A DNA stretch of 64,000 nucleotides from Sphingobacterium sp. SRCM116780. GTDB taxonomy: Bacteria; Bacteroidota; Bacteroidia; Sphingobacteriales; Sphingobacteriaceae. Location: assembly GCF_021442025.1 (NCBI RefSeq), contig NZ_CP090446.1, positions 2,356,001-2,420,000 on the forward strand, given 5' to 3'. Below the pieces are notes generated by a model. That model searched no databases. It saw nothing but the letters and a program-made list of their open reading frames with translations, and was not told the origin of the DNA. The stretch's first letter is position 1. The number at the start of each line of letters is the position of its first letter. A program made the position numbers and the translations under genes. This document shows positions 26,336 through 35,182 of the stretch, one piece after another.

Positions 26336-28461
26336 TAGTTCTCTGTATTATCTTGCGTTAACATTTCATAGGTAATGGCTGCTGGATTACCCTGCCAATC
26401 ATAAACTTGTTCATCAATAGTAAAATAACCATCCTTCTCAGAAAAGAGATGAAAATCAATCGATGGGTTATGATCACTTGCCGTTTTCAACACTTTTATC
26501 GTTCTATTCGATTGATCGATCATCTTTATTTCATTATTCTCCGTCTCTGCTAATGCATGACCTCTGTAAAACTGTGTCACATCGGAATAGGTTGCTGGAA
26601 TCAAAACACGTCCTTGACTATCCATATATCCCACGTTATAATTTTGTCCAGCGAAAGCAATCAGTCCTTCTGCAGTCTTCAACGAGTAAAAATCTTTAAA
26701 ATCGGCTGGCAATGGATATGATTTCCCATCATAATGCAACAATACTTCTTTATTGTCTTTTAGGGCTGAAACTACTTTTGGGATTTTAAGATCTTTTATA
26801 TTGGAATATTGTAAGGGAACTAGAAGCTGTCCACTATTCGATAAGATACCGAATTGACGTTTGCTATCTCTTAGTACAATATTTTCATCCACTAAATATT
26901 CAATATCTCGGATGATAGGTACATCTATTTTTTTGCCATCAATCTGATAAAAATCGTAAACGGATCTTCCTCTTAATGTATACTTAGCAATCAATAATTT
27001 ATTGACTAATTCAATCTCATCATATTTGAAAGGAACTAACTCCTCCTTGTTATTTTTTAGTATTCCTTTAAAATCATCCTTATTTTCAAATACACCCAAG
27101 TCCTTGTTTAACATCTTATCAATGGTATATCCTTTCTTTACAGGCTCCAATTCCTTTGTTTTTGTATTGAGATAATAACTTATACTATCTTTATTATCAA
27201 AGAAATATCCGTTTGATACTCGACTAAGTTGCTCAAACTTCGGTTCAATCAGCATGTGACCGATGGAATCCACAATACCGTAACGATTTAGTTTTTCATC
27301 ATAAATTGCTGCATATGATGACCCTGGCTCTCTGGTTACTTGAGCAGTCTTCGTTTGGGTAATTCTTGTACTTTCCTTTGTAAAATATAAATTAAATGCT
27401 TTAACTGGATACGGATAAGCAATCGTTAATCGTTGTGCTGTAGGGCCAAAGTATTCCTGATTTTTTTCTAAAAACTCCCGCATCTTCTTAATTTGGTCGA
27501 AAACATCCGCATCTTCATCTCCTTTAAGAAGATGTTCAAGTTCTTTCCATTTTTCATTTTTACAGATTGACAAATTTTTTGTTCCCAAAAACATTTCATC
27601 TGTAAACTCTTTTTCAAATAAAATCAAATCAGCATCACTTAACTCTTTTGCTCCATATTTTTTAAATAAATTAGAAGATTTTTCAGCAAATGTTTTCACT
27701 TTGGGATGAAGTCCAAAAAGCGGCATTGCAGAATAGGAATTGGTACTGATCACCTGATCGTTTTTAAGGACACCTCGATTATCTAAATAGCGTGCGTATA
27801 CTTCCAATGGAAGATCGATTTCTATTCCTTGAGCAGTGATGGTATCGATATCCAATTCATGTCCTTCAAACTTCGCTGTTTTTGATCCAGGGAGTATCAC
27901 TAACGAATCCAAACCTATTGGTACATCATAATGAAGCGTCATAGCGATACTATCTACCAATTTAAGGCCAATGGCAGCAGAATCGATGCGAGTTTTACCT
28001 GAATAAATCTGATTAAATTGCACCTCGATCTTATCTTCATCTGTAAGAGATTCTCCAGCATCATATGCAAAATTAGAATTCGGTAATTTGAAATGCTGCA
28101 ATACTGTCAACTGTTTGACATAATCCTGAAATTGAGCTTTTAACGTATCTGCAGGAGTTAATACAAATGGATCTTCTTTTATATCCAATTGGTTAAAATC
28201 CACGGTATCCCAGTCTACTTTTTTTTCATCACCTGAGGATAACCCCATAGAAAAACTAAAATAGACACTATTACCTGCTGCATTTTTTAATGTAGAATCA
28301 ATATCCGCAGATTGATTTTTTAAAAAAGCTGTGCGATCAGCTGGAGATAATTTGTTAAGAAAATTAAAAAAATCAGTCTTATTTTCGAATTTACTAAAGG
28401 TTCGCTCTTGTTTACATGAAATGACAAATAAAAAAGAAAGCAAAAAAATGATATACCTCAT
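26335..28461 (-). CDS. WG-repeat lipoprotein
   Basis: A 708-residue lipoprotein (MRYIIFLLSFLFVISCKQ; Cys16). The C-terminal half carries WG-type repeats, seen as RYGIVDSIGHMLIEPKFEQL (~residue 388), QFGILSNSGQLLVPLQYSNI (~530) and VGYMDSQGRVLIPATYSDV (~607), with more degenerate copies between. The N-terminal half (~20-350) is acidic and unrecognised. WG repeats are beta-hairpin modules common in exported Bacteroidota proteins of unknown role. It is coupled by a TAATG overlap to the lipoprotein gene at 25562. Confidence 0.8.
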   Translation of the reverse strand: MRYIIFLLSFLFVISCKQERTFSKFENKTDFFNFLNKLSPADRTAFLKNQSADIDSTLKNAAGNSVYFSFSMGLSSGDEKKVDWDTVDFNQLDIKEDPFVLTPADTLKAQFQDYVKQLTVLQHFKLPNSNFAYDAGESLTDEDKIEVQFNQIYSGKTRIDSAAIGLKLVDSIAMTLHYDVPIGLDSLVILPGSKTAKFEGHELDIDTITAQGIEIDLPLEVYARYLDNRGVLKNDQVISTNSYSAMPLFGLHPKVKTFAEKSSNLFKKYGAKELSDADLILFEKEFTDEMFLGTKNLSICKNEKWKELEHLLKGDEDADVFDQIKKMREFLEKNQEYFGPTAQRLTIAYPYPVKAFNLYFTKESTRITQTKTAQVTREPGSSYAAIYDEKLNRYGIVDSIGHMLIEPKFEQLSRVSNGYFFDNKDSISYYLNTKTKELEPVKKGYTIDKMLNKDLGVFENKDDFKGILKNNKEELVPFKYDEIELVNKLLIAKYTLRGRSVYDFYQIDGKKIDVPIIRDIEYLVDENIVLRDSKRQFGILSNSGQLLVPLQYSNIKDLKIPKVVSALKDNKEVLLHYDGKSYPLPADFKDFYSLKTAEGLIAFAGQNYNVGYMDSQGRVLIPATYSDVTQFYRGHALAETENNEIKMIDQSNRTIKVLKTASDHNPSIDFHLFSEKDGYFTIDEQVYDWQGNPAAITYEMLTQDNTEN

Positions 28462-28702
28462 ATATTCTAGGGCTTAATAGGGTTAGCTATAGACTCAAAT
28501 ATATGTCTTTTTAACCTAATGTGAAATACTTGGTAAAAATTAATTTTAACAAAATTAATTTTCAATCAATATTCATCTGTTCTGAAAAGAATCTTGAAAT
28601 GAAAGTCGAAAGCTTCAAGTATTTATAAATATGGAGATTGTTCTTATATTCACAATAAAGGTTCTAAAGAATCTTTTTATATTTTTAAGATTTATCTAAC
28701 AG

Positions 28703-29011
28703 ATGACACAACAGGAAGCTCTATATATTTCAATAGCACAAAGTCTAAAAGACACGGTACAGAGCCAAATGTTTGGAAAGCCTTGTTTCAAAATTGGCAA
28801 TAAGGCTTTTGTGTGTTTTTTTCAAAACGAAATGGTTTTTAAACTTTCGGGAGATATACATACAGAAGCGCTCCGTTTGGATGGATCACAATTATTTGAT
28901 CCGTCTGGTAAAAAAAGACCAATGAAAGAATGGGTACAAGTTTCTTATGATCATAAAGAAAAATGGACAGCATATGCTGTATCAGCACTCCGACATGTAA
29001 GTTCAAGTTAA
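28703..29011 (+). CDS. Small protein with TfoX-N-like fold (hypothetical)
   Basis: A 102-residue cytosolic protein. The segment QSQMFGKPCFKIGNKAFVCFFQNEMVFKLSG resembles the MFG-type start of TfoX N-terminal-domain proteins, and PMKEWVQVSYDHKEKWTAYAVSAL looks like the end of the same small alpha/beta fold. TfoX-N proteins outside gammaproteobacterial competence have no known role, so no function is assigned. It stands alone between two strand switches. Confidence 0.6.
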   Translation: MTQQEALYISIAQSLKDTVQSQMFGKPCFKIGNKAFVCFFQNEMVFKLSGDIHTEALRLDGSQLFDPSGKKRPMKEWVQVSYDHKEKWTAYAVSALRHVSSS

Positions 29012-29147
29012 TTGGGGTCTATAGTGGAATCAAATCTTCATAACCTGATTGTACAAATAAATTCCTTCTGTCTAGAAGTCTCATGATCTTATAAAAAATT
29101 CGGCATTCATGTAACATTTTGATGGTAAAGACGTCTTTAACAAAAAG

Positions 29148-30116
29148 ATGAAAATGAAGAAAATTATTTTTTTGTTCTTATTAAATTGCTTTTACAATAT
29201 TACCAACGCCCAGGGTAACTTAATGGACAGCATCATTCAAAAGAACTATCATACTTTTGAAATGGAAGGCAAGAACAGGTCTTTTAAAGGGAAAGGTTGG
29301 GAAATTTTATTGACAGAAATTAACAATGCAAATTCTGTATTATTAGGAGAAACTCATTTTACAAAAGAGATTCCTTATTTCACGAATGCCATCATTGATG
29401 CTGTTAAATTCGACAATTATTTTCAAGAAATAGATCCGTTTTCAACGCAAATAATAGCCTCTAAAATTAAATCATTATCATCTGAAAAACTCCACGAATT
29501 TGTAAAAGAATACAATTCTAATTTTTCATTTTTACAAATTGAAGAGGATTTCAGTTTGTATAAGAAAATTGTTCAAAGTGGAATAAAGACGTTTGGTGTT
29601 GAACAAATAAGTCTATATGCTAGTAACCTGATTATTTCTGAGCTGAATGAAAATTCTAAAAATAATAGAGCACGAGAAATTTACATGCAAATGCTTCATC
29701 AAGCTCAAGAATTATCCTTGCAAGATAAAAAGAAAAGATATTTGTTTTCCGAAGACTGTTTAGACAAAATTAATTTGTTACTAACCTTAGACCTTTCTTC
29801 TCATGAAAGACAACAAATTGAAGCATTGAAATTAAGTCGGGAAATTTATTTAAATAGAAATCATCATTTAAGGGTCCAGCTGATGAAAAACATCTTATTA
29901 AAAGAAATGTCCAATTGGACTAATGGAAAAAATCTTTTCAAATTCGGTGCATTTCATACCCCAAAAGGTGAGAGCTTGATAGAAATATTTGATATCGGCA
30001 ATCTCGTATATACTATTGAAGATAGTAATTTCAGGACATCACTTCATGTCATGGTAATTGGGAAAAGCAAAAATGAAACAATGGATGACTTAGCATCATC
30101 TTCTTTCTTCTCATAA
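29148..30116 (+). CDS. Secreted erythromycin esterase/ChaN-like protein, possibly C-terminally truncated
   Basis: A 322-residue protein with a signal peptide (MKMKKIIFLFLLNCFYNITNAQ). NANSVLLGETHFTKEIPYFTNAI carries the GE-x-H motif shared by erythromycin esterase-like and ChaN/TIKI-type proteins, and KFGAFHTPKG near the end supplies the second conserved His. The middle is helical. The last 24 codons (30044-30116) overlap the 3' end of a convergent lipoprotein gene, and the C-terminus NETMDDLASSSFFS looks like read-through into antisense sequence, so the native end may be lost. Macrolide resistance should not be inferred. Confidence 0.6.
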   Translation: MKMKKIIFLFLLNCFYNITNAQGNLMDSIIQKNYHTFEMEGKNRSFKGKGWEILLTEINNANSVLLGETHFTKEIPYFTNAIIDAVKFDNYFQEIDPFSTQIIASKIKSLSSEKLHEFVKEYNSNFSFLQIEEDFSLYKKIVQSGIKTFGVEQISLYASNLIISELNENSKNNRAREIYMQMLHQAQELSLQDKKKRYLFSEDCLDKINLLLTLDLSSHERQQIEALKLSREIYLNRNHHLRVQLMKNILLKEMSNWTNGKNLFKFGAFHTPKGESLIEIFDIGNLVYTIEDSNFRTSLHVMVIGKSKNETMDDLASSSFFS

Positions 30117-30478
30117 AGTTTTATTGTATCGTTAGAAATGTGATAATCACACTTGTAATTGATTGCATATCCTCCAGGAGATGCTGTTGGAAATTCACTT
30201 TCCATCCTGCTATCATTACTGAAAATGATTTCCGTTGGACTTATTATCAACTCATACCAGCCAATTTTATTTTTTATTTCCTTAAAAGAAGTTAGTTTCT
30301 GATCATCAGAATTCATATAAATTCCTGTCCAATCTTCAAGTAATGAAGCAGTGACTGGTTTTGATATGCTTTGTTCTTTATTGTCTATTTTTTTCAAATG
30401 ACCATCAGAATTTTTTGTATTGCTTTGACAGCTTATTAATTGAAATAATAAAAAAAGTATTGTACTATATATTCGCAT
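30044..30478 (-). CDS. Small lipoprotein, convergently overlapping the EreA/ChaN-like gene
   Basis: A 144-residue lipoprotein (MRIYSTILFLLFQLISCQS; lipobox Cys17). The mature part (DWTGIYMNSDDQKLTSFKEIKNKIGWYELIISPTEIIFS, then YKCDYHISNDTIKLYEKKED) resembles small beta-barrel-like Bacteroidota lipoproteins of unknown role. Its C-terminus KSSIVSFLLFPITMT is hydrophobic and antisense to the neighbour's coding end; both genes appear to run into each other over 73 bases. The true 3' end may have been lost in a deletion. Confidence 0.6.
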   Translation of the reverse strand: MRIYSTILFLLFQLISCQSNTKNSDGHLKKIDNKEQSISKPVTASLLEDWTGIYMNSDDQKLTSFKEIKNKIGWYELIISPTEIIFSNDSRMESEFPTASPGGYAINYKCDYHISNDTIKLYEKKEDDAKSSIVSFLLFPITMT

Positions 30479-30607
30479 GCTACCTATAATTTTTTAGTCT
30501 CAAATATTCAATCCATCAGACATTTCATGCTTGTCTGCGAAAAAATACAAAATCCCTTTCAAAATTTAATTAAATTTTTCCCAGATCTATCACTTGATCA
30601 ATAAGAA

Positions 30608-31066
30608 TTAGATGACCATACCTTTAAATGCTTTCGAAACTTGAAAAAGATTTTTGTATTGTAATCTTTTATTCACACTGTTTATTTCCTCTAGTGACAG
30701 TAATGACAACTTGTTCAATGAATAACTTATAGATATAACATCTCCGAAACTGTCCACATACAGTGAAACAACTATTTTTCCTTTTCGTGTTGCTCTCTTA
30801 ATTTTTTTGTTAAGTGAACTTCTAAAAATATCAATAATTGCGTTCTTATTTGATAATACCACCTCATTAATAGCATTTCTGTGAACATCATGTTTAGGGA
30901 TATCGCTATCGGTTATATTTTGCACGTAAAAACTATTTGCGCCTTGCTTATTGACACGATAGTTGCTTTTAACAATCACATTGTCTCCAATTGAAAGCTT
31001 TCTTTCTTGTCCTTTAGAAGCAAATCCGGTTAATAGTATTATGAATAAAACAATGATATTTTTCAT
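30608..31066 (-). CDS. Small secreted protein of unknown function
   Basis: About 152 residues from MKNIIVLFIILLTGFASKGQ, a standard signal peptide; five extra upstream codons are probably not used. The mature part contains KRATRKGKIVVSLYVDSFGDVISISYSL, which recalls the beta-strand of TonB C-terminal-like periplasmic domains, but the match is weak and no TonB membrane anchor or Pro-rich region is present. No function assigned. It neighbours several other exported small proteins in an accessory region. Confidence 0.6.
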   Translation of the reverse strand: MKNIIVLFIILLTGFASKGQERKLSIGDNVIVKSNYRVNKQGANSFYVQNITDSDIPKHDVHRNAINEVVLSNKNAIIDIFRSSLNKKIKRATRKGKIVVSLYVDSFGDVISISYSLNKLSLLSLEEINSVNKRLQYKNLFQVSKAFKGMVI

Positions 31067-31733
31067 CTTAACACAACTCAATATTCTTATACCTTCTTTA
31101 AAAGTTTACTAAAAAAAATTAATTCCGCTCATTATCCAATCCCAGATATAGTTAATATATAGATGTGTAACCATTATACTACAACTTGTTTAACTCATCC
31201 TTAGTTCCTTGTTTTTGAACCTGGATTTATAACCACCTCAAAACACCTACAATAAAAATATCCAATCACTACAAAATGTCTACACACAAACATAATACAC
31301 TACATATCAATTCAATATAAAATATATGTTTTTAATTTCCACTTGTCAGAGATGTAATAACGTACACAGCTTTTGTACATTTGCAATGTGAGGAGAATGA
31401 TTTTTATCGTGTTATGGTGAGGGTGCAGCTCTTGTCGTTTGGACCCTGTCGAATCATATTGATAGTCTTCAAATCCTATTAAAGAGCGGTATTGATAAAA
31501 AAAAAGACAGTTGTCATATTAGTAGAACATTGCAGGATGGTACACTTCAATATACGAAGACAGAACAAATCCTGAAGCTAGGGGTGAAAATTTCTAAGAA
31601 ATAAGCTTATGCTTAAAAAAGTTTACATTATGTCGTAAAAACTCCACATATTAAATTTGTTTTACTATTTATTAACTTTTATTCTTCAAAAATTAATAAA
31701 CTTATTATACAAACTAAACTATTTAAAAATTAC
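31067..31733. other. Intergenic region holding a gene remnant and promoter-like sites
   Basis: 667 bases without an intact gene. TACATTTG at 31376-31383 matches the Bacteroidota -7 element and lies just before an ATG-less open stretch (31401-31604) that looks like the tail of an ankyrin-repeat gene. A second -7 match, TAAATTTG (31652-31659), lies 75 bases before the lipoprotein gene at 31734. Neither has a clear -33 partner at standard spacing. Confidence 0.45.
31401..31604 (+). pseudogene. Possible ankyrin-repeat gene 3' remnant
   Basis: After a TGA at 31398-31400, one frame stays open for 67 codons to the TAA at 31602 without an ATG. It reads NHIDSLQILLKSGID in the middle and GTLQYTKTEQILKLG near the end, which resembles an ankyrin helix pair followed by the usual 'TPLQYAKTEEIIKLL' close of a C-terminal ankyrin repeat. 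The residues expected before it are absent, so this looks like the decayed end of an ankyrin protein. The recognition is by eye and uncertain. Confidence 0.35.
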
Positions 31734-32762
31734 ATGAAAAAGAAAAATTTATGGACATCAGGAGGTATATTCCTTGTGAGCATGTCCCTTTTGCTATCTT
31801 GTAGCAAAGAGAAGACCGATTTAAAAATCCAAGCACCCACAAAGCATGGCTTTGTGGCATTGCATTCAGATTTCCTCGATAGCAAAAATCAGACTCAAAA
31901 CTTTCCTGCAGAATCAGGAGTAGATTTCACTTCCAAAGGTGGAGCCGTTGTACAATTGGATCCGAATTGTTTATACGACCAGAATCAAACTTTAGTTACA
32001 GGGCAGGTAACCTTAAACTTTATTGAACTATATGACAGAGGCAATATCTTGATGGCCGACAAACCCTTGATGGGGGTCAATAATCAAACACAGACATTGC
32101 CTTTGGTTACTGGAGGTCAGTATTATCTAGAAATTAAGCAAGGCAATAAAGTTCTTCATCCTGGATGTTCATTCCATGTCCGTATCCCAGCCAAGAATAC
32201 AGGAGCTATAGACAATGGAATGAAATTGTGGAAAGGTTTTATCGATGATAAAGGAGATCTTACCTATTTTGATGTCAATAACCCAGAGCTTTTTCCCGAA
32301 ATTAAAGTAGACACTCCTAATGTAGAGGCTCCTAATCTGGAAACTGAGGTTGTCATAAATGGAGAATACGGAACATACGATATATTGAGTGGCTCTTTTG
32401 GATGGACCAATGTGGATCGTTTCTACTCAGACAGTCGTCCAAAGACACAGATTAAGGTAAAAGTGCCTTCTGGCTATAATGGAGAAAATTCCGCTGTATA
32501 CTTAAGCTATGAGGATCAGCCGAATTTGTTGGCAAAATTGGATTTATATGATACCAGTGGAAAGTATTTTACCGAACATTATGGTTTTGTTCCGATCGGT
32601 TTTAAGGTACATATTATCTTTGTGTCCGAAAGCGCAGGAAAACTTGCCTATTCGATCAAGTCTGTTGAAATTTCAAAAGATGGAACTTATGAATTTGGCC
32701 TAGATGAACTGAAAGTTACGGATAAGGACGATTTAATAAAATTGGTTAATAATTTGAAGTAG
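31734..32762 (+). CDS. Lipoprotein of unknown function
   Basis: A 342-residue lipoprotein (signal ...FLVSMSLLLSCSKEK; Cys23). The mature part has beta-rich segments: VTGQVTLNFIELYDRGNILMADKPLMG, a cell-surface-type motif I have seen in other Sphingobacteriales lipoproteins without known function, then GSFGWTNVDRFYSD and a C-terminal strand-rich part. It may be a carboxypeptidase-regulatory-like or adhesin-like surface protein, but I cannot assign a domain. A -7-like element lies 75 bases upstream, and a 23-bp perfect inverted repeat follows the stop codon. Confidence 0.7.
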   Translation: MKKKNLWTSGGIFLVSMSLLLSCSKEKTDLKIQAPTKHGFVALHSDFLDSKNQTQNFPAESGVDFTSKGGAVVQLDPNCLYDQNQTLVTGQVTLNFIELYDRGNILMADKPLMGVNNQTQTLPLVTGGQYYLEIKQGNKVLHPGCSFHVRIPAKNTGAIDNGMKLWKGFIDDKGDLTYFDVNNPELFPEIKVDTPNVEAPNLETEVVINGEYGTYDILSGSFGWTNVDRFYSDSRPKTQIKVKVPSGYNGENSAVYLSYEDQPNLLAKLDLYDTSGKYFTEHYGFVPIGFKVHIIFVSESAGKLAYSIKSVEISKDGTYEFGLDELKVTDKDDLIKLVNNLK

Positions 32763-32770
32763 TAAATTTT

Positions 32771-32838
32771 TAATATTGTTCATCGTTCAGAAGTAATTCT
32801 TTCTAGCAAAATATGCTTCTGAACGATGAACAATATTA
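32771..32838. terminator. 23-bp perfect inverted repeat between convergent lipoprotein genes
   Basis: Arms at 32771-32793 and 32816-32838 are perfect reverse complements (core TGTTCATCGTTCAGAAG) around a 22-nt loop. The right arm includes the stop codon of the minus-strand lipoprotein. Position between convergent 3' ends suggests bidirectional termination or transcript-end protection, although neither strand has a long T-tract. Confidence 0.65.
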
Positions 32839-33516
32839 CTTCGGACTTTTGTCAGTTGTTATCTGTACATAAATTCCCATACCATGAAGAGTAAATTCAG
32901 GATATACAGATAGATCACTATCTGAAAAAATAGATGAATAATCTTTCTTTTCTAAAAAGTGGAATTTCTCAATGCCGTAGCTTTCAGTTTTCTTATCAAA
33001 TGGATTTAAAAAATTATTGAGTTGTGTGTTGAGTGACGATTGCAAAAGAAATTGATTTAGTTTCTCATAGCTTATCGCTTTCCTACCAAATTTTTGTTCG
33101 TATTCTTTCGATAAAGCATTTGCCAAATCAGGGTAATAAACAGGTGCATTAAGGAATATGGAACCGATTTTTGTCCAATCAAAATCTTCTTTTATCTTAG
33201 GAATAGATTGGTTGAGTTTGTCAATAACGCTATTAAACAAAACCATTTTCCGTTGATCAACTACCAGATGTAAAGTATTATCTTCTTTACGTTCGTAGGC
33301 ATTGATAACAATATCTGCAGTATCATTTACAGTGACCCAATAATAGCTATATGATTTTGTCATATAGTCTTCGTTAAACCCTTCCAGCTTATTTTTCTTC
33401 TTTACAAGTATAGTATCTATTTTTGAACTTACTTGTTCCTTCTTGTCTGTATTCTTTTTTTCCGTACAGGAATAAAATATTGCTAAAAAACAGATCAGGA
33501 CTAGTGTTCTTATCAT
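32836..33516 (-). CDS. Lipoprotein of unknown function
   Basis: A 226-residue lipoprotein (MIRTLVLICFLAIFYSCTEK; Cys17). The mature part has a Lys-rich linker (~20-45) and then a mixed alpha/beta region with SYSYYWVTVNDTADIVINAYERKEDNT and LSKEYEQKFGRKAISYEKLNQFLLQS. No domain recognised. The 3' end lies in the inverted repeat at 32771-32838 and the 5' end faces an NTF2-like gene fragment on the other strand. Confidence 0.65.
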   Translation of the reverse strand: MIRTLVLICFLAIFYSCTEKKNTDKKEQVSSKIDTILVKKKNKLEGFNEDYMTKSYSYYWVTVNDTADIVINAYERKEDNTLHLVVDQRKMVLFNSVIDKLNQSIPKIKEDFDWTKIGSIFLNAPVYYPDLANALSKEYEQKFGRKAISYEKLNQFLLQSSLNTQLNNFLNPFDKKTESYGIEKFHFLEKKDYSSIFSDSDLSVYPEFTLHGMGIYVQITTDKSPK

Positions 33517-33533
33517 TGGTTGGATATTTTATT

Positions 33534-33749
33534 GACAATATTAAAAATTTCGAAGAAAATATAGCACAATCTGAAAGAGAAAAATATAGAAACGATAAAA
33601 AGGTTTATAATTATATTGAAAAAGAAATTACGACAAATTCTGCAAAAGTAATTGTAACAGGAAATCAAGGAGATTATACGGTAACCATAGTATTTGATTT
33701 AGTGAAAGAAAAAGATCATTGGTTAATAGAGAAATTTACAAGTAATTAA
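33534..33749 (+). pseudogene. 3' fragment of a small NTF2-like (lumazine-binding type) gene
   Basis: About 70 codons of plausible coding sequence without a matching start: FEENIAQSEREKYRND, then AKVIVTGNQGDYTVTIVFDLVKEKDHWLIEKF. The last part has the strand pattern and 'DLVKEKDHWLIEKF' ending typical of DUF4878/NTF2-like lipoproteins, which normally have a signal peptide and helices before it. The upstream part of the open frame (from 33423) is antisense to the neighbouring lipoprotein signal peptide. A TTG at 33516 is the only in-frame alternative start. Most likely a truncated remnant. Confidence 0.45.
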
Positions 33750-33929
33750 GAGAATAACATTTGAATAGTTATAGATCGAAACACGAAACTTAAATTTTGC
33801 TGTATTATAAGGTATTATTTCCTACATGAATTTAAAAAAAATCTTTCTGGATACGTATGCAGGAAGGTTTTCATATCATGTATCAATACTTATAAAAAGG
33901 ATGAATATTTCATTTCTATCAAACGTGGA

Positions 33930-35120
33930 TTATACAGCAATCATACCATGTGGGTCAATAACAAATTTTTTCGCGACACCGTTATCAAAGTCTTTATAAC
34001 CTTTTGGAGCATCTTTGAGGTTGATCACCTGTACATTCACCGCTTGGGCGATTTTAATCTTATCGTGTAGAATAGCATTCATCAACCTGAGGTGATATTT
34101 CATCACTGGACATTGCCCTGTATGAAACGAATGAGATTTGGCCCAGCCCAACCCTATTCTAATTTTTAAACTACCCACTTTTGCGGCACTATCCTTGGCT
34201 CCGGGATCCTCTGTAACATACAATCCTGGGATTCCTATAGCTCCTCCAGCACGAGTAATTGCCATCGCTTGGTTCAGTACGGTAGCCGGATGTTCTTCGC
34301 CTGCATCACCCCCATGCCCACGCGCTTCAAAACCTACACAATCAACAAAACTATCTACTTCTGGTACCCCCACAATAGCTGCAATTTGCTCTTCCAATGG
34401 TGTGGGGTCTTTTAAGTTAATGGTTTCACAACCAAAGCTTTTTGCTTGAGCAAGACGTTCTTCTATCATATCACCAACAATAACCACCGCAGCCCCCAAC
34501 AGGTGACAACTTGCCGCACAGGCTAGACCTACTGGTCCTGCTCCTGCAACATATACAATACTTCCTGGACCTACACCTGCTGTTACAGCGCCATGGAATC
34601 CGGTAGGGAAAATATCAGAGAGTAAGGTTAGATCTCGGATATAAGCCAGAGCTTGTTCATTGTCAGGAAATTTCAACAGGTTGAAATCGGCATAGGGAAC
34701 CATCACATATTCGCTTTGTCCTCCTACCCAGCCTCCCATATCTACATAACCATAAGCGGCACCAGGACGAGCGGGATTTACGTTCAGGCAGATACCTGTA
34801 TTACCTTCTTTACAGTTACGGCATCGTCCGCAGGCAATATTAAACGGCACGGATACAATATCCCCTACTTTTATAAACTCTACATCACGTCCAATCTCTA
34901 TAACTTGCCCTGTAATCTCGTGACCAAGAACCAATCCTTTAGGGGCTGTGGTACGACCTCGCACCATATGCTGATCAGAACCACAGATATTGGTAGATAC
35001 CACCTTCAGGATAACACCATGTTCACATTTCCGATTACCCAATGCCAACTTGGGATAGTCGATCTCTTGTATGTCTACTTTACCAGGCTCTAAATATACT
35101 ACTGCATGATTTTTACACAT
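33930..35120 (-). CDS. fdhA: Glutathione-independent formaldehyde dehydrogenase
   Basis: A 396-residue zinc alcohol dehydrogenase-family enzyme of the PFDH type, oxidising formaldehyde to formate with NAD+ without glutathione. Catalytic zinc residues Cys46 (NICGSDQH) and His67 (GHEITG); structural zinc Cys97, Cys100, Cys103 and Cys111 (CGRCRNCKEGNTGIC). NAD-binding GAGPVG at 193-198. The PFDH-specific insert (ARPGAAYGYVDMGGWVGGQSEYVMVPYAD) is present. It follows a GlcG/HbpS-like gene by 62 bases in the same direction, with an AraC regulator divergent to both. Dismutation activity is known for the Pseudomonas enzyme but not shown here. Confidence 0.93.
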   Translation of the reverse strand: MCKNHAVVYLEPGKVDIQEIDYPKLALGNRKCEHGVILKVVSTNICGSDQHMVRGRTTAPKGLVLGHEITGQVIEIGRDVEFIKVGDIVSVPFNIACGRCRNCKEGNTGICLNVNPARPGAAYGYVDMGGWVGGQSEYVMVPYADFNLLKFPDNEQALAYIRDLTLLSDIFPTGFHGAVTAGVGPGSIVYVAGAGPVGLACAASCHLLGAAVVIVGDMIEERLAQAKSFGCETINLKDPTPLEEQIAAIVGVPEVDSFVDCVGFEARGHGGDAGEEHPATVLNQAMAITRAGGAIGIPGLYVTEDPGAKDSAAKVGSLKIRIGLGWAKSHSFHTGQCPVMKYHLRLMNAILHDKIKIAQAVNVQVINLKDAPKGYKDFDNGVAKKFVIDPHGMIAV

Positions 35121-35182
35121 AACAAATTGTTTTAGAGTATATGCCCGTCAAACGATAGCATATACCTTGTTCAAAAATAGAA

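Noticed and set aside
29148..30116. Call of the secreted GE-x-H protein as a macrolide resistance esterase
   Set aside because: The motif is shared with ChaN/TIKI-type proteins, the protein is exported and its C-terminus is doubtful, so resistance cannot be claimed.
33423..33533. N-terminal part of the plus-strand open frame leading into the NTF2-like fragment
   Set aside because: It is antisense to the lipoprotein signal peptide of the minus-strand gene; only the part after ~33534 looks native.
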